From the NCBI GenBank assembly GCA_030068075.1, contig CM057836.1:67679788-67743787 (forward strand): 64,000 nt of DNA. Reading direction: 5' to 3'. This stretch comes from Paguma larvata (taxonomy: Eukaryota; Chordata; Mammalia; Carnivora; Viverridae). Under the pieces are notes generated by a model that was not told the DNA's origin, made no database searches, and was given only the letters and a program-made list of their open reading frames with translations. How positions within the stretch are numbered: position 1 is the first letter of the stretch; each line of letters begins with the position of its first letter. The position numbers and the translations under genes were made by a program. Positions 1 through 11,544 of this stretch are shown in pieces.

Positions 1-712
1 TATATAGGCAAATATTTATCCTTTTATTTTCAGCAGTTCATCTTTTATTTTTGATAATCTATGCTTGTATTACCATGAATATTTCAGGAGAGAATTTTGC
101 TTTGAGGTTATTGATTGCCTAACACCAGGACAATGGGGGTTGAGCATACCTTGTAAACAAGAATAGACTAATTTCTCTTTGAGACAAAACGGATCCCAGA
201 AATTAACCTTTATGCATATTGGAAATTAATTTATAAAAAGATACTGTTTCAAATAATTGGAAAATGATGAATAATTTAACAAGTAGGGGTGATACTTGGC
301 TAAGAACTTGAAGGAAAATAAGTTTTAGAGTCAGTCCCCCACAGGAAATTTGAAGATGAATCAAACATTTAAATTTAAATGTTAAAACGATAACAAGTAT
401 CAGAAAAAAGTTAGTGGGAAGTACAAAACTCAGATGCATAATATGACCACATTTAAGTTTTAAAACCAAAAAGACATACTAATTACAAGCATACTACTGA
501 ACAGTAAACAGTATAAAAAGGAACATTTATAATAAAATAATTGAAGTTACTAATATACATATTAATAAAAGATATTTGATGTTGCTAATAATCAAACGTG
601 AAATATAAAATGATATTGACATTTTATTTTTCCCATCTACATCTAGCCTAGAGAATAATATAGGGAAAATATCCACTGTAGGAGACTGGTGGTTAGAAAA
701 TGTATAAACTTT
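1..712. other. AT-rich DNA, nothing recognised
   Basis: Low-GC sequence with no repeat head or tail, splice-like exon or sustained reading frame that I recognise. The one short frame (203-469, minus) is hydrophobic and compositionally biased, as expected by chance in AT-rich DNA. Confidence 0.6.
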
Positions 713-750
713 TTTGAGGTTAAAATATTTATTTGAGGTTAAAATATTTA
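713..750. repeat. 19-bp tandem duplication
   Basis: The 19-base unit tttgaggttaaaatattta occurs twice back to back (713-731 and 732-750) with no mismatch. This is a small recent tandem duplication or replication slippage. Confidence 0.9.
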
Positions 751-753
751 TCT

Positions 754-802
754 TGTTTTATTTATTTATTTACTTACTTGTTTACTTATTTATTTATTAT
801 TA
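754..802. repeat. (TTTA)n-like tetranucleotide tract
   Basis: Imperfect TTTA/TTAC tetranucleotides followed by TTATTA. It may be the decayed tail of a retroelement on the minus strand, but no body is recognisable to its right. Confidence 0.7.
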
Positions 803-1344
803 TCATGACTAGCACACAGTGTTATAGGATCATGAGGGAGGAAGACAGAGCAGAGGAGCTCTGGACTAGTCCTCAGGAAGCCTGGGTCCCAGCCTCTCGC
901 AGCCCTGTTATTCTAGTTCTGCACAGATCAAGTCTTATCCATCCTATACCTACTGCTTAGGAAAGTGTCAGGTTCACAGGGGGCACCCTTAAGTATGTGC
1001 TTTTGTTTTAGGGTTTTATACTCCTAGAATAGCTTATATAAGGAAAGAATAGGTGCGGGGAAAACCTAAGGATTTATAAAAGATTTCCATCCCATGCAGT
1101 ACATTGTTCTACCTCCACTCAAAGCGCATTGCATCTTGCAGTCCCCAAAAAGATGTCTCACAAACTCATACACCTACCCTAGGGAAATTCTCTATTCGGA
1201 ATTGCAGACATGCATGTGCTCACCTTTGGAGCAGATTTTATGTCCAGGAAAATAGAGTTCTGTGATTAGTCAGACTAAAATACTGCTTTTTCACCGTTCT
1301 CTCTTCTCATTATACTACTAGATCTATGTCCAGCTTTTCCTTAT
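803..1344. other. Unassigned unique-looking sequence
   Basis: Moderately GC-richer than its surroundings. The stretch near 820-905 has a weak resemblance to the start of a MIR element ('...cctgggtcccagcc'), too weak to call. No coding potential is seen. Confidence 0.45.
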
Positions 1345-1448
1345 GTTCTACATGTTTGTAGATGTTCACTTAGATAATACCCTCTTCTTCCATTCATGTT
1401 GTTGAAAATGGCAAGATTTCATTCTTTTTGATCACCAAGTAATAGTCC

Positions 1449-1494
<46 letters not shown>

Positions 1495-1766
1495 CATATG
1501 TATATATTTATACCACATCTTCTTTATCCATTTATCAGTCGATGGACATTTGGGCTCTTTCCATAATTTGGGTATTGTTGACTGTGCTGCTATAAATTTT
1601 GGGGTGCATGTGGCCCTATGAATCAGCACTCCCGTATCTTTTGAATAAATACCTAATAGTGTAATTGCTGGGTTGTAGGGTAACTGTATTTTTAACTTTT
1701 TGAGGAACCTACATACTGTTCTCCACAGTGGCTACACCAGTCTGCATTCCCAACAGAACAAAAGAT
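1345..1766 (-). mobile_element. L1 LINE fragment, C-terminal ORF2 region
   Basis: Read on the minus strand, this is the end of L1 ORF2. It gives peptide pieces such as CTPKFIAAQSTIPKLWKEPK and CPSTDKWIKKMWY, typical of the last ~150 codons of the L1 reverse-transcriptase protein. Upstream in the L1 sense it has the familiar 'gcattcccaac...ctccacagtggctacacc' stretch near 1720-1755. Frames are broken and a (TG)n tract sits inside. The 3' UTR and poly(A) are not recognisable, so this is an old partial copy with no function. Confidence 0.85.
1451..1491. repeat. (TG)20 microsatellite inside L1
   Basis: Uninterrupted TG for about 41 bases, at the place where L1 ORF2 normally encodes the ...MWYIYTM... 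segment. Long and pure enough to be length-variable between individuals. Confidence 0.95.
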
Positions 1767-2184
1767 ACCACCTTACATTTGTCACAATATGTATACACTT
1801 TTAACAAAATTAAGAAATCTGACATTATGTGACAAAGTAAAAAAAGTAACTCTTATTTGACCCAGAAGTAGTTTATTTACACTTATTTATCCTGTACAGC
1901 AAAGCACCGGTTTATAAAGAGTAAGCTGTACTATTACCTACAACTAACTACAGCATTTAATTGAAACTTTATTATGAAAAATTGCTATCTACCAATAAAT
2001 ACATTTTCACATTTTATCCCAAGGTCCCAAGGGCGAATTGCTTTAAAAATGTAAATCAGCTTCTTGATTTTTCTATTTCACGACATCTACTGCAGCATTG
2101 TTTGTTAATATCAACTATATGTATGTGTATTTATACATGTGTAAAGAAAAGATTGAAGCAATCTATTGAAGCATAAATAGAGGG
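1767..2184. other. AT-rich DNA, nothing recognised
   Basis: No repeat or gene feature that I can support. The short frame 1961-2176 has no recognisable product. Confidence 0.5.
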
Positions 2185-2590
2185 GATGACTACATATTTA
2201 TTGGCACATCATATATCAAGTGTTCTGCAGCTATTAAAAATAATAATATGGATACAGATATTAACCTTGAAAGAAGTCTGTGATAATTTGCTTAATGAAA
2301 AGAGCAAGTTTTAGAGTAATAGGCACAAGTAGATCTGTATTTACAGAACAAAGAACCAAAAGCTTATACGTGAGTAAATAAATGATCACGAGATTGCAAA
2401 AGGATACAAAACCTAAAAAGATAAACTGTCGATATACATGACTCAGATAGTGAAATTGATGTGCTCGTGTGGAGAGATAGGCAGGAGGAGGGAGAGGCTA
2501 TTTGTTTTTCTTAAAAACATTTACCGTATTTTCAAGCGATCATGACACAGTCATGTTAACAAATTTGAATGGTAAATAGTAATTCCAATA
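2185..2590 (+). mobile_element. Ancient L1 3'-end fragment (L1M-type)
   Basis: The stretch 'ctgcagctattaaaaataataatatggatacagatattaacc...ttgcttaatgaaaagagcaagtt' follows the order of the ORF2 tail and 3' UTR of old mammalian L1 copies (…atgcagctattaaaa…gttaagtgaaaaaagcaag…). Heavily diverged and non-coding. Confidence 0.6.
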
Positions 2591-2689
2591 TAAAAGTAGT
2601 GCTTAATGAAGATCATGCTCTTAACTCTAAAATTAATTAATTGAGGAATTCTTCTAGGAAATGTTGAGCTTTACTCACTTATGGGGCTT

Positions 2690-2948
2690 TTCCTCACTTC
2701 CTAGCCTGACCTTCATCATCCTTGCTCTAACCTCCTGAGCCCCAGCTTTTTAATCTTTGGTCAGATGTACATCACTCTGATCTCAGTTTGTTTTCCCTTT
2801 GCCTGGATCACTTTTCCCTCTTCCTCTAAACATTGTCTAATTGATTCTAATTTGTTATACAAATATGAATTCAGATATCACCTCTAGAGAAACAGCCAAA
2901 AGGCATACTGCCTCCAATATAAGGTCAAGTAATATCTGTGTAACTTTT
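2690..2948 (+). mobile_element. L2 LINE 3' region, left part
   Basis: Contains L2-like phrases in order: 'ccctttgcctggatcacttttccctcttcc', then 'aattcagatatcacctctag', matching the L2 pattern (tgcctggaatgctcttccc … aaatgtcacctcctcag). It resumes after the SINE at 2951-3160, so the SINE landed inside an older L2. Confidence 0.65.
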
Positions 2949-2950
2949 GT

Positions 2951-3160
2951 TTTAAGTGTATTTATTTTGAAAGAAAGAGAAAGAGAGCAGGAGTGGAGGC
3001 GGAGTGGGCAGACAGAGATGGAGAGAGAGAGAGAATCTCAAGCAGGCTCTGCACTGTCTGCCCGGAGCCTGATGTGAGGCTCAAACTCAAGAAGTATGAG
3101 ATCATGACCTGAGCCAAAACCAAGAGTTGGACATTCAACCAACTGAGCCCCTGCATGCTC
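2951..3160 (-). mobile_element. CAN-SINE (SINEC_Fc-like), diverged
   Basis: The reverse complement shows the degraded tRNA-derived head (…gctcagttggttgaatgtccaac…), then '…aggtcatgatctcat…' and the CT-rich 3' section. A poly-T-like start lies at the left. The flanks tgtaactttt (2939-2948) and tgtaaccttt (3170-3179) look like a decayed target-site duplication. It lies inside an L2. Confidence 0.9.
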
Positions 3161-3169
3161 CAATGCATA

Positions 3170-3392
3170 TGTAACCTTTACAATAATATCCTTTGCTTTC
3201 TTTTTATAGCATTTACTGCAGTTGGTAATTATGTACATGTGAATTTTTTGAGTAACATGTGGTTACTTTTGGGATTATAAACTCTATGATAGTAGGAAAT
3301 ATCTGGTTTGCTCATCATTTTATTTGGTGCCATGACCAATTACTGATGTCTTAGGTGGTATTTAATTACTATTTGTTGGATGAATGAATGAA
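3170..3392 (+). mobile_element. L2 LINE 3' end, right part
   Basis: Continuation of the L2 at 2690-2948: '…ttataaactctatgatagtaggaaatatctgg…ttggatgaatgaatga', the typical L2 ending with the terminal TGAATGAATG repeat. Confidence 0.65.
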
Positions 3393-3596
3393 AATAACAT
3401 TGAGTTTACTCCTCAGAATGAACAAGCACTGACATCAAAACTGGACTCGGCCAGTGCTCTAAACCTCTCCAAACTTCACAAAGACCCTAAAAGGGCAAAT
3501 AACTCAGGAAATAATTTTGTGCAGTATTCTTACATGAAGTGAACTTTGAGTAACTTATTCTCTGAGTCTTCCTTCACTTAGCACCTGAAAAGACAG

Positions 3597-3598
<2 letters not shown>
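3393..3598. other. Unassigned sequence
   Basis: Non-coding, no recognised element, between an L2 and an (AC)n tract. Confidence 0.4.

Positions 3599-3654
<56 letters not shown>
3599..3654. repeat. (AC)28 microsatellite
   Basis: Fifty-six bases of pure AC, ending in a C-rich flank. The longest pure dinucleotide CA tract in the window and probably polymorphic. Confidence 0.97.
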
Positions 3655-3656
<2 letters not shown>

Positions 3657-5815
3657 CAGGCCCCCACCTCACAATCCATTATGTAAACAAGGTAAAATAG
3701 ATGTTATAATAATCATAAAAAGAAGTATGAGGGAGATAGAGACAGTTACCTTTAAAACAGGAAACAGGCCCAACGGTTTCTGAAAGTTTTCAATGGGTAA
3801 GGGTATTCTTTCTCTGTGACATGTTATTAAAACCAAAAATTTTAGCACTTGGAAATGTTAGTGTAATTAGACTGTGAAACAACAGATGCTAGGAGCAAAT
3901 CTCTGGTATTCAGTTCACTTCTCATTATACAGTAGGCTACAAAAAGTTTCTTAAATATATATGAGTAAATAAAAGAAAATAACATGATAAGCTACCTGAC
4001 ATTAACCATGTGGGGGGAAAAAAAGCTCAGAGCATAGCCAAAACACAACAGACACAATCCTTCCCTTATTCTATATTTTGGACTCTTGGCAAATAACGAT
4101 TAATCATGGCAGTCTATCAGTCTGCACCTGGATACAGCCTCGAACTCCTTTTCTGCTAAAAGCTGCAGGCACTATCCATTAATCTGAGTTGTCCTGCAAA
4201 TTGACACTCCTTACATAGACTGACCAATGATTACAGTTAAGTTACCAGGTAAATGGCCTTCACAACTGACCAGAGTTTGTGGGAATAGCCTTGTTGAAGA
4301 CAAAAATCAGCTGATATGAGTCCCTCATTCATAGTAGTCTGCTATTTTCTAGTGTGGTCTTCCTCTTCTTTCTGGTCTGACCCACATATGAGCATTGCTC
4401 TGATGACTTATCAGGCTTGAAATGAGTTTATCTTTTCGATTTCCACAACGCACCCAGAACAAAATGTCAGGTTGTTGTTTTTTTTTTTTCTTTTTTAAAG
4501 CTGATCTCTTCACCTATTATGGAATTAAATGACAGCAGAGATTCGAAAACATTGATGCATAACACATGTAAAATTGTCTATAGTTGTCATATATTCTTAA
4601 TATAGGAAGTAACAATTACTGAGAAATTAAGAATATCCCTAAGGTTCCTTCCTTTTCAAAATCTCAGGCTAAGATTTGTTTTTTCTTTTGTCTGTCAATG
4701 AATAGTCTCCTTTAACAAATTTCTTTACCTGTTATTAAAACTGTTATTTAAACTTGTCTGCACCTGAACTATTTTCATGCTTTCCAGCCTTACACCAAAA
4801 CTCTTTCCTCAGGTCCACCATTGGGTAAGAAAACCCCAGAGTGAAACACCAATGTTCCATTTGTTATAGGACAACATATGGAAGCATTCTGATGCACCAT
4901 GAAGAATCTTTCTATAAACGGTCCCTATGCAAAATCATTACCTCCTAATACTTCACAATATTGCAATGTCAGATAATTACTTTCTTTTGTGCTTTATTAA
5001 TCATGATTAAAGCAGAATCTAAGAAGTTCACTCCTGCTCTTCCACATAGATCTATAAAGGAACCCACACATCCAGTTTTTTTCTAATATTTTGTTGACTT
5101 TAGAATGTTCCCCTTCATTACTTTCTTGTGACTTGTTTTTCTTGTGGTTCTGGGAACTTCTAATTTTTATGTAAAGGTAATTCAGCAGGTAATAGATAGG
5201 GTTATATTCTCCATCAGGTAAACTTATCATAAATTCATTAGACCCAATGGAAGAATCTGATAAATGACATATCCAGGTCTAATGTGTCTTGATAGCGTTA
5301 TCTGCTAAGTGTTAGTTTGTTACTGAGCTTTTCTACATAGTTCAATCCCTTGATTTTATAATTACCTATTGCAAGGAAGTCAGCAAATAAATTAAAAACT
5401 GGCCAGAGCGAATCATTGATTCCATGTCTGGATAGACTAGGGTAAAGTATATAAATATTAGATAAGAGAGAATGAGTAGTTTATGTAACACCCAGTGACA
5501 ATATACATTATTTGTCATTTATGAAGCTAAGCCATAGAACCAGTTTTTTTCTTCTTTTTTCCACAGGACTGTTTTTCAAACTTTTATTAAATAGTACACT
5601 TTTTAAATTACTTCTTTTTTTCACTTACTAATAAATTATATTTGTTGAATAAATGAGGGCACTGACATATTATAAAGCTAATAAATGGCATAAGTTATTT
5701 TAATAAATAAAATACTTTGACATAAAAAGGTTATAAGTTGAATTTGAGGCTTCATCTTTCAAATTATTGATTTTTTTGGTTGCTTAATTTCATGGAAAAT
5801 TCAATTTCCTTATAT
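3655..5815. other. Long stretch without recognised genes or young repeats
   Basis: About 2.1 kb of AT-rich sequence. A short T-run lies near 4475-4489. The section 4040-4440 is a little more complex in composition but has no recognised element. Short frames, such as 4997-5230 on the minus strand, resemble no family I know. Confidence 0.5.
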
Positions 5816-5833
5816 AAAATGTTTCATATTTTA

Positions 5834-6050
5834 TTTTATTTTTTATTTTTTTTAGTTTATTTATTTTGATAAAGAGAGAAAGAGAGTGGGCAAAGGGCAG
5901 AGAGAGAAGGAGAGAGAGAGAATCCCAAGCAGGCTCTGAACTGTCGGCACAGAGCCTGATGCAGTGCTCAACCTCAGGAACCATGACATCATGACCTGAG
6001 CCAAAACCAAGAGTTGGACACTTAGCCGACTGAGTGACCCAGTCGCCCCT
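5834..6050 (-). mobile_element. CAN-SINE (SINEC_Fc-like)
   Basis: Reverse-complement head (ggcgactgggtcactcagtcgg…) at the right end, GA-rich body and T-rich tail at the left. Flanked by a perfect 18-bp target-site duplication aaaatgtttcatatttta at 5816-5833 and 6051-6068, which fixes both ends. The body is well diverged although the duplication is intact. Confidence 0.97.
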
Positions 6051-6068
6051 AAAATGTTTCATATTTTA

Positions 6069-7586
6069 AATGTAACAAATTTTAAACAGTTCATCCTCTA
6101 TTATCCAGATACTTTCAATCTCATTAATCCAGAAGTTTAAAAGAAGAGTAGCATGAAACTTGTAAAATGTTTGTTTTAATTCCTTATTATAAATATAATC
6201 TTTAAATAATAAATATTCTAAACTTGTAATAATTCCTGGAAAAATCTATAATTAAATGCTATTATGACAAATTATATAATTTCACACCTATAATTGCGCA
6301 ATTGGCTGCTGTATTTAATGAGAAATATCTGAGATTTACCTAGCATTCAAATAAACCTAACCCAAAGGTATTGATGTAGTATGTTTATTTGTATACACTT
6401 AGGGGACTAGAAATGTACAGGTTCTAATTTTTTAAAAAGACCAGTGCAGATCAATAAACTTCTTAATTCATTATGTATTGATAATTAATTAAAATCTCCT
6501 TCAGGAGAAAATATTTCCAGATATATATAAAAATGAGATAAACTGGAAGCCCAAGTTGATGTATTACTGATTTCCATTGTGTTCACTTATTATATATAAT
6601 ATATGAATCTGCTTTTTGCTTTGCTATCAAACCTTAAAATATAAACAATATTATAAAAAATAATTTGAATCTCTCTCTCTCTCTCTCTCTTTTTTTTTTT
6701 TTTTGGCTGAACTCTCATATTCCCTTCATAGTGTTGTATGGTACTTATGAATCTCAGTCCATCATCTCTGGGGTAAAATGTTCCTCTATCTGCATCTATT
6801 GCATAATAATTTATTATATCTAATTCTAACCCTCATCCTATAGAAGTTGCATGGAATTCAACCTCAGTATTCTTTTATAAGAGTGAGTTCTTCCATCTTA
6901 GAATTGAGAAATATCCCCAGGCACAGAAAAGTAGGAACCAGATCAATTTCAATCTCCCTTGACTGTCATTGGTATTTTCCTCGTTCAAGCCCAGTTGTCC
7001 CTTGGTGTTGCCAGTAGCTTTCCTACTTTCTTACCAAGTAGAAATATGCTAGGCTTTTAGTAATCTAAACATCCTGATTCCTCGGGTCTAGCCTACTTGG
7101 GTGCATTCAGAAACAGTACGCTTCTAAAAGTTTGCCATTTACGTGGACCTTGGGTATTTTCCATTCTGGGCATATACACTAATATTCACTGCCTATGCAA
7201 GGAAAAATTTGGTTATGATTTAGCCTCTATTCTAAATCAATGACCCTGCTTTTTCTCCTCTCTCACTTTAGCAATTGTAACACAATCTCTTACATTGTTT
7301 GAGTCTTGCAAAATAAAGGAAGAGGCCATCTAATAGCCTCATCTAACTTTTTATTCTTCCTACAAAGCTTCCAAGGTAACAGAACACTAATGGTGAAGGG
7401 GGAATTAGGGGAATGATAGATTATACCAAATATACCAAATATCATTCTGATTATAACATTAATACTTTAAACATCAGTAAGTGTTCTGCTACAACTTCAT
7501 TTCATTCTCCAATTTCTTTCTTCTCAGATACTTTGAACATGGTAAATCAAAGCCATGTGTTCTGATGAGAAGAAAGTGACATTCTA
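6069..7586. other. Unassigned AT-rich sequence
   Basis: No gene or interspersed element that I can support. It contains a CT-dinucleotide/T tract at 6671-6704. The part from about 6890 to 7360 has mixed composition and no recognised repeat. Confidence 0.5.
6671..6704. repeat. (CT)10 followed by T14
   Basis: Ten CT units run directly into a T homopolymer. It could be a remnant of a SINE 3' end, but no SINE body is present on either side. Confidence 0.9.
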
Positions 7587-7596
7587 AAAGTTTTTA

Positions 7597-7809
7597 GGGG
7601 ATGCCTGAGTGGCTCAGTCGGTTGAGCACCCGACTTCGGCTCAGGTCATGATCTCGCAGCCTGTGAGTTTGAGCCCCGCATCGGGCTCTGTGCTGACAGC
7701 TCAGAGCCTGAAGCCTGCTTTGAATTCTGTGTCTCCCTCTCTCTCTGCACCTCCCCTACTCATGCTCTGTCTCTCTCTCAAAAACAAATAAAAAACATCA
7801 ATTTTTTTT
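7597..7809 (+). mobile_element. CAN-SINE (SINEC_Fc-like)
   Basis: Near-consensus head 'ggggatgcctgagtggctca' with A box and B-box region 'gtttgagcccc', then 'tgtgctgacagctcagagcc', the CTCTCTCT section and an A-rich tail. Probable duplication aagttttt at 7588-7595 and 7810-7817. It carries a fortuitous open frame (7609-7791) that is not a gene. Confidence 0.97.
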
Positions 7810-8082
7810 AAGTTTTTGAAAATTCTGCTAGAAAAATTATTCTTTCTAAATTGTGTAGCATATTCTTTTATTTTAGTTTACCCTTGATCTCTTCACCCTC
7901 TGCTTCCTTCCTCACTGGCAGTGGAGGGAACTTTTCCTATCTGTGTCTCTTCCAGATGCTTACATCTAATTGCTAAATCTTTGCTTTAACTCTGAATTAA
8001 TAAAGAACAGTAACATAATAGAATAGGTATAAGAGAGAAATTGAAGGACCATGGAGGAAAAATAGAGCAGAATGGAAGGTGA

Positions 8083-8114
8083 GAAATAATAACAATAATA
8101 ATAATAATTAATAA
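8083..8114. repeat. (AAT)n tract
   Basis: Short imperfect run of AAT triplets. Confidence 0.85.
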
Positions 8115-8248
8115 AAGGAAACAAACTGGAAATAGTTTTAGAATACTAATCGGCATATTCACCAGGTTAGGTTTGGAATAAATATAAGGCAAATAATATT
8201 TTTATTCCCCTTATTTTCTTCCCATGGTACTTTAGTTAGTCTTAATTT

Positions 8249-8251
<3 letters not shown>

Positions 8252-8299
<48 letters not shown>
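8252..8299. repeat. (AT)24 microsatellite
   Basis: Pure AT for about 48 bases. Self-complementary, so it can extrude a hairpin or cruciform. Confidence 0.95.
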
Positions 8300-8302
<3 letters not shown>

Positions 8303-8579
8303 TCTTGGCTGCTTTCAAACAACTTATTAAGGATATAAAATGCAGTGTCTAATGTGGTCTAAATTTGAATAGAGGTTTATTGTGTATTTTGCTAGTTGGA
8401 ACCATAGCCAACCTATTTGAAGAGCTAAAGCCAAGTGCTTGGAAGAGAAAATTAAGATAATACAATAAAACAGGTTTTGTATTTGTCTACAAAAAAATGA
8501 AAACACTTATTTTTTGTTTCTATCATACAAGTGTTTCCAAATGATTTTATACTGACATTAACAAATTTCCTTTTTTAAA
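8300..8579. other. AT-rich spacer
   Basis: Nothing recognised between the (AT)n tract and the next SINE. Confidence 0.5.
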
Positions 8580-8801
8580 GTCTTTTTTAAGTTTATTTAT
8601 TTTGAGAGACACAGAGACAGCAGAGTGGGGAAGGGACAGAGAGAGAGGAAGAGAGAAAGAGAAAGAGAGAGAATCCTAAGCAGGCTCTGCATTGCCAGCT
8701 CGGGAGTCTAATGCAGAACTCTAACCCATGAATCACGAGATCATGACCTGAGCTGAAACCTAGAGTCAGATGCTCAGTTGACTGAGCCACCCAGGCACCC
8801 C
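8580..8801 (-). mobile_element. CAN-SINE (SINEC_Fc-like), diverged
   Basis: The right end holds the reverse-complement head (…gagccacccaggcacccct). The interior reads 'gagatcatgacctgagctgaaacc', and a GA-rich zone and T-rich tail lie at the left. No convincing target-site duplication, in keeping with an older insertion. Confidence 0.93.
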
Positions 8802-8821
8802 TTTACTTGACTTCTTTTAGC

Positions 8822-9160
8822 CAGTGGTTATCCAAACTGTGCTTGAATGCCTAATGACAGGAGATTTAACCTGAAATGCCACCCACCCATTCTCATGTTG
8901 GTTGTTTCCAACCAAGAGGATCAGCAAGATCCTCTTTGTATTTCCAACTAAATTGGTTCACATTTCTGATTTCCACATCAAAGTGTTTGGATATATAAAG
9001 TGAGATTACATTATAGTTTTTTCCATATAATGATCCTATACACATTTTCACACAGCTGTGGTGTCTATCTGTGATTATTTCTCATCTTTCATTTTAAGAT
9101 CCTTCAGTCAATCCTTAAGTGATTGACAGGGCTGGAGTTCCTCTGTTCCTTTCCTCAAAG
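8822..9160 (+). mobile_element. CR1/L3-type ancient LINE relic (tentative)
   Basis: 'gtggttatccaaactgtgcttgaatgcctaatgacagg' and, later, 'tttaagatccttcagtcaatccttaag…gttcctctgttcctttcctc' follow the order of an ancient mammalian repeat of the L3/CR1 group. Family assignment is from memory; the match is patchy. Confidence 0.4.
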
Positions 9161-11544
9161 TGTCTCTATTTTACTTATGATATGTGGAAACTTTGGGGAT
9201 TAAAAATATGACACTATTTGGTGATGTGCAACCAGAGAAAGGATATAAATTCCAGGGTGGATTGTCTAGTAACACCATTTAAGCATTTAAGTATAAACAT
9301 ACTTTTTTGTATTTCCAATCTTTACTGTAAATATTTATCATCATCATTTTTCTGAGCCATTACTAGCCCTGGTCCAGATTACTGAAAATACAAAAGGCCC
9401 AAACTTGTTAAGTGATAATACTGGGAGAGGTAAATGGAGAAAAATTAAGGAAAATAATCAAAATAAAGATATATTATAACAAAATATCTTAACACAAGAT
9501 AGACAAAATTAATGTGGACTTGACTTGTATACAGTAATAATAGAGTTTATAACATTACTATACTTACATAGTGTTCTTTTTTTAGGTACTGTACTAAGTG
9601 ATACATTCTTGTGAAAAACAGAAAGGCAAAATTCCTATGTGAAAGAGAAAGAATACCAACTCTTTCGTTTGTCCTTTAAATATGTATGTTTAAGTTTATA
9701 TACTGACATCTTTTCAGTTTCTGATTTAATAGGAATTAATTTTGACAATAAACAAAAGTTTTATACCAACAATTTAAATTTATGAAAATTATAAGACTAT
9801 TTTTACCTTTCATATCTTTGAATAATGTGTCGTTTTATTAAATTTCACTAAACATAATTAAAATAAGCTCTTCATATCCTTATTGAGGTGAATTTAAGAT
9901 CACTTCTGTATAAAAAATGATCGAAGTTTAAATAACGACTGTGTTATATTAACAGAACCATCTGTTCAGTTTGTAAAATGCTTTACATGAGAATACAGGT
10001 TCTGTAATACAACATAGATTAAATATGAAATAGGAAAGGATAAAAGAAATATTTTACATCTTGTAATAGATTCTTAGATGACTTAGTTAATTTAAGATGT
10101 ACAAAACATCCAATCCAATATCTTCTTGACTTAGGGAAAACTAAGTAGTCTGGACTTTTGTTTATTACCCTGATTTGGATAAATTTGCTAAATACTTTTT
10201 CATATTGGAAAAATTATTTTAAGTGACTCTTTCCTTTTCTTCTAGCAGTTGTCAATATTCTTTGTCTAGAAGATATCTCATTTCATCAAATTATAAATTT
10301 TTAATTTCTTCCTTACCTTACAAATAAGACTGGTCCACACAGGGTAAAACCAAAATTCTCAGGAACGTATAGCCCCAGGATGCTTATCCAACCCTGTTAT
10401 ATATCATTAGACAGTGGGATTATGCTAGGGTAGAAAGATGACTTGTTGAAGTCTTAACCTCATCTACATTTTGCACCTGTTCTACTTCAGTGACTGGCAC
10501 AGACTCCAAGTCTGACAAGGGAATGCTCCCTAATTATTTCCAGAGTGACTGGCCTAACAAATAATATTAAATAATACCAACAGGAGATGTTTTCAGTCTT
10601 CCAAAATATAATTTTTCTGTTTGTTATGGACTTTCTGGCTTTTTAAGTTTTTTGTTTTTCAGATATGAGTTGGTTCTATTTTTAGTCACATTGACTATCT
10701 ACTGCTATGAAGACAATAAAGACACAATGACTGATACTTATTGATAGTTTAAAAAATCAACAACATTCCCAAAATACCAATGAAGACCATATATTAACTA
10801 ATATGTTTAGCACAATTAAGAAATGTTTGATTTATTTAGAGTTATCAATTCTTTCCATAGATTATATCACATGCCAGATAACTTTATCATTTGATGAAAA
10901 TGGTGAGCTTCTTACTTTTAGAAGGACCTCAAAGAAGAATTAATACCTACTAACTCCAGGAAATGATCAATTAATTTACCATCACAGACATAAGCACATT
11001 TAAGACCATACTTTCAAATGTGATATTCATCTAAAACTAAGTAAAATCAATTCACAGATTATTTTTTTCCAAAATGAATTCAATATAAAGAGAAACATGA
11101 AAAATTTCAATAGATCATGAGTACAATCTGTGACTCAGGCCGTATCTTATCATACCAAGTTTTAAATTAACTCATCCTGATTTTGAGAGATTATTTGATA
11201 CTATCTTGGAGTAATTAAGATTAGTATCCAAATCCTGTTTGTGGAATTCACCAGTTTTATTTGTTTGCTTATGTGCTTGTTTGTTTATTTTAGACAAGTT
11301 GTTAACTATCTTTCTTAACCATAGAGTTTTTGTGTTTTTTTTCAGATATATAGTGAATTTTAGGGCAGGAGGGTGTTGTGCTTCCTGCATTATTGGTCTC
11401 CTGTGTTGTTGACAGAGGCAGAAAAAATAGACGATGAGAGTAGCCAGGAGCCCAGGTGCAACGGTTTGATTCAACTCGTGTGAAGTCATTTGTTGCTGGC
11501 AGCAAGCATAAAAATAAGATCAACTATTTACTAGTGCACACTCT
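9161..11544. other. Long unassigned AT-rich stretch
   Basis: About 2.4 kb with no recognised SINE, L1, L2 or gene. The segment near 10,330-10,560 and the segment 11,380-11,530 are less AT-rich than the rest. Two overlapping minus-strand frames (11172-11523) show no family features. Confidence 0.5.

Noticed and set aside
1432..1629. Minus-strand frame with a CTPKFIAAQ… peptide
   Set aside because: It is the C-terminal part of L1 ORF2 with a (TG)n expansion read as TH repeats, not a host gene.
5820..5845. Possible polyadenylation/terminator signal in the T-rich run
   Set aside because: It is the tail of a minus-strand SINE and its target-site duplication.
7597..7809. Possible tRNA gene: tRNA-like A and B box in the plus-strand element
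   Set aside because: The tRNA-like part is the head of a CAN-SINE. It lacks a foldable intact cloverleaf and is repeated many times with a CT/A tail. The same applies to all other SINE heads.
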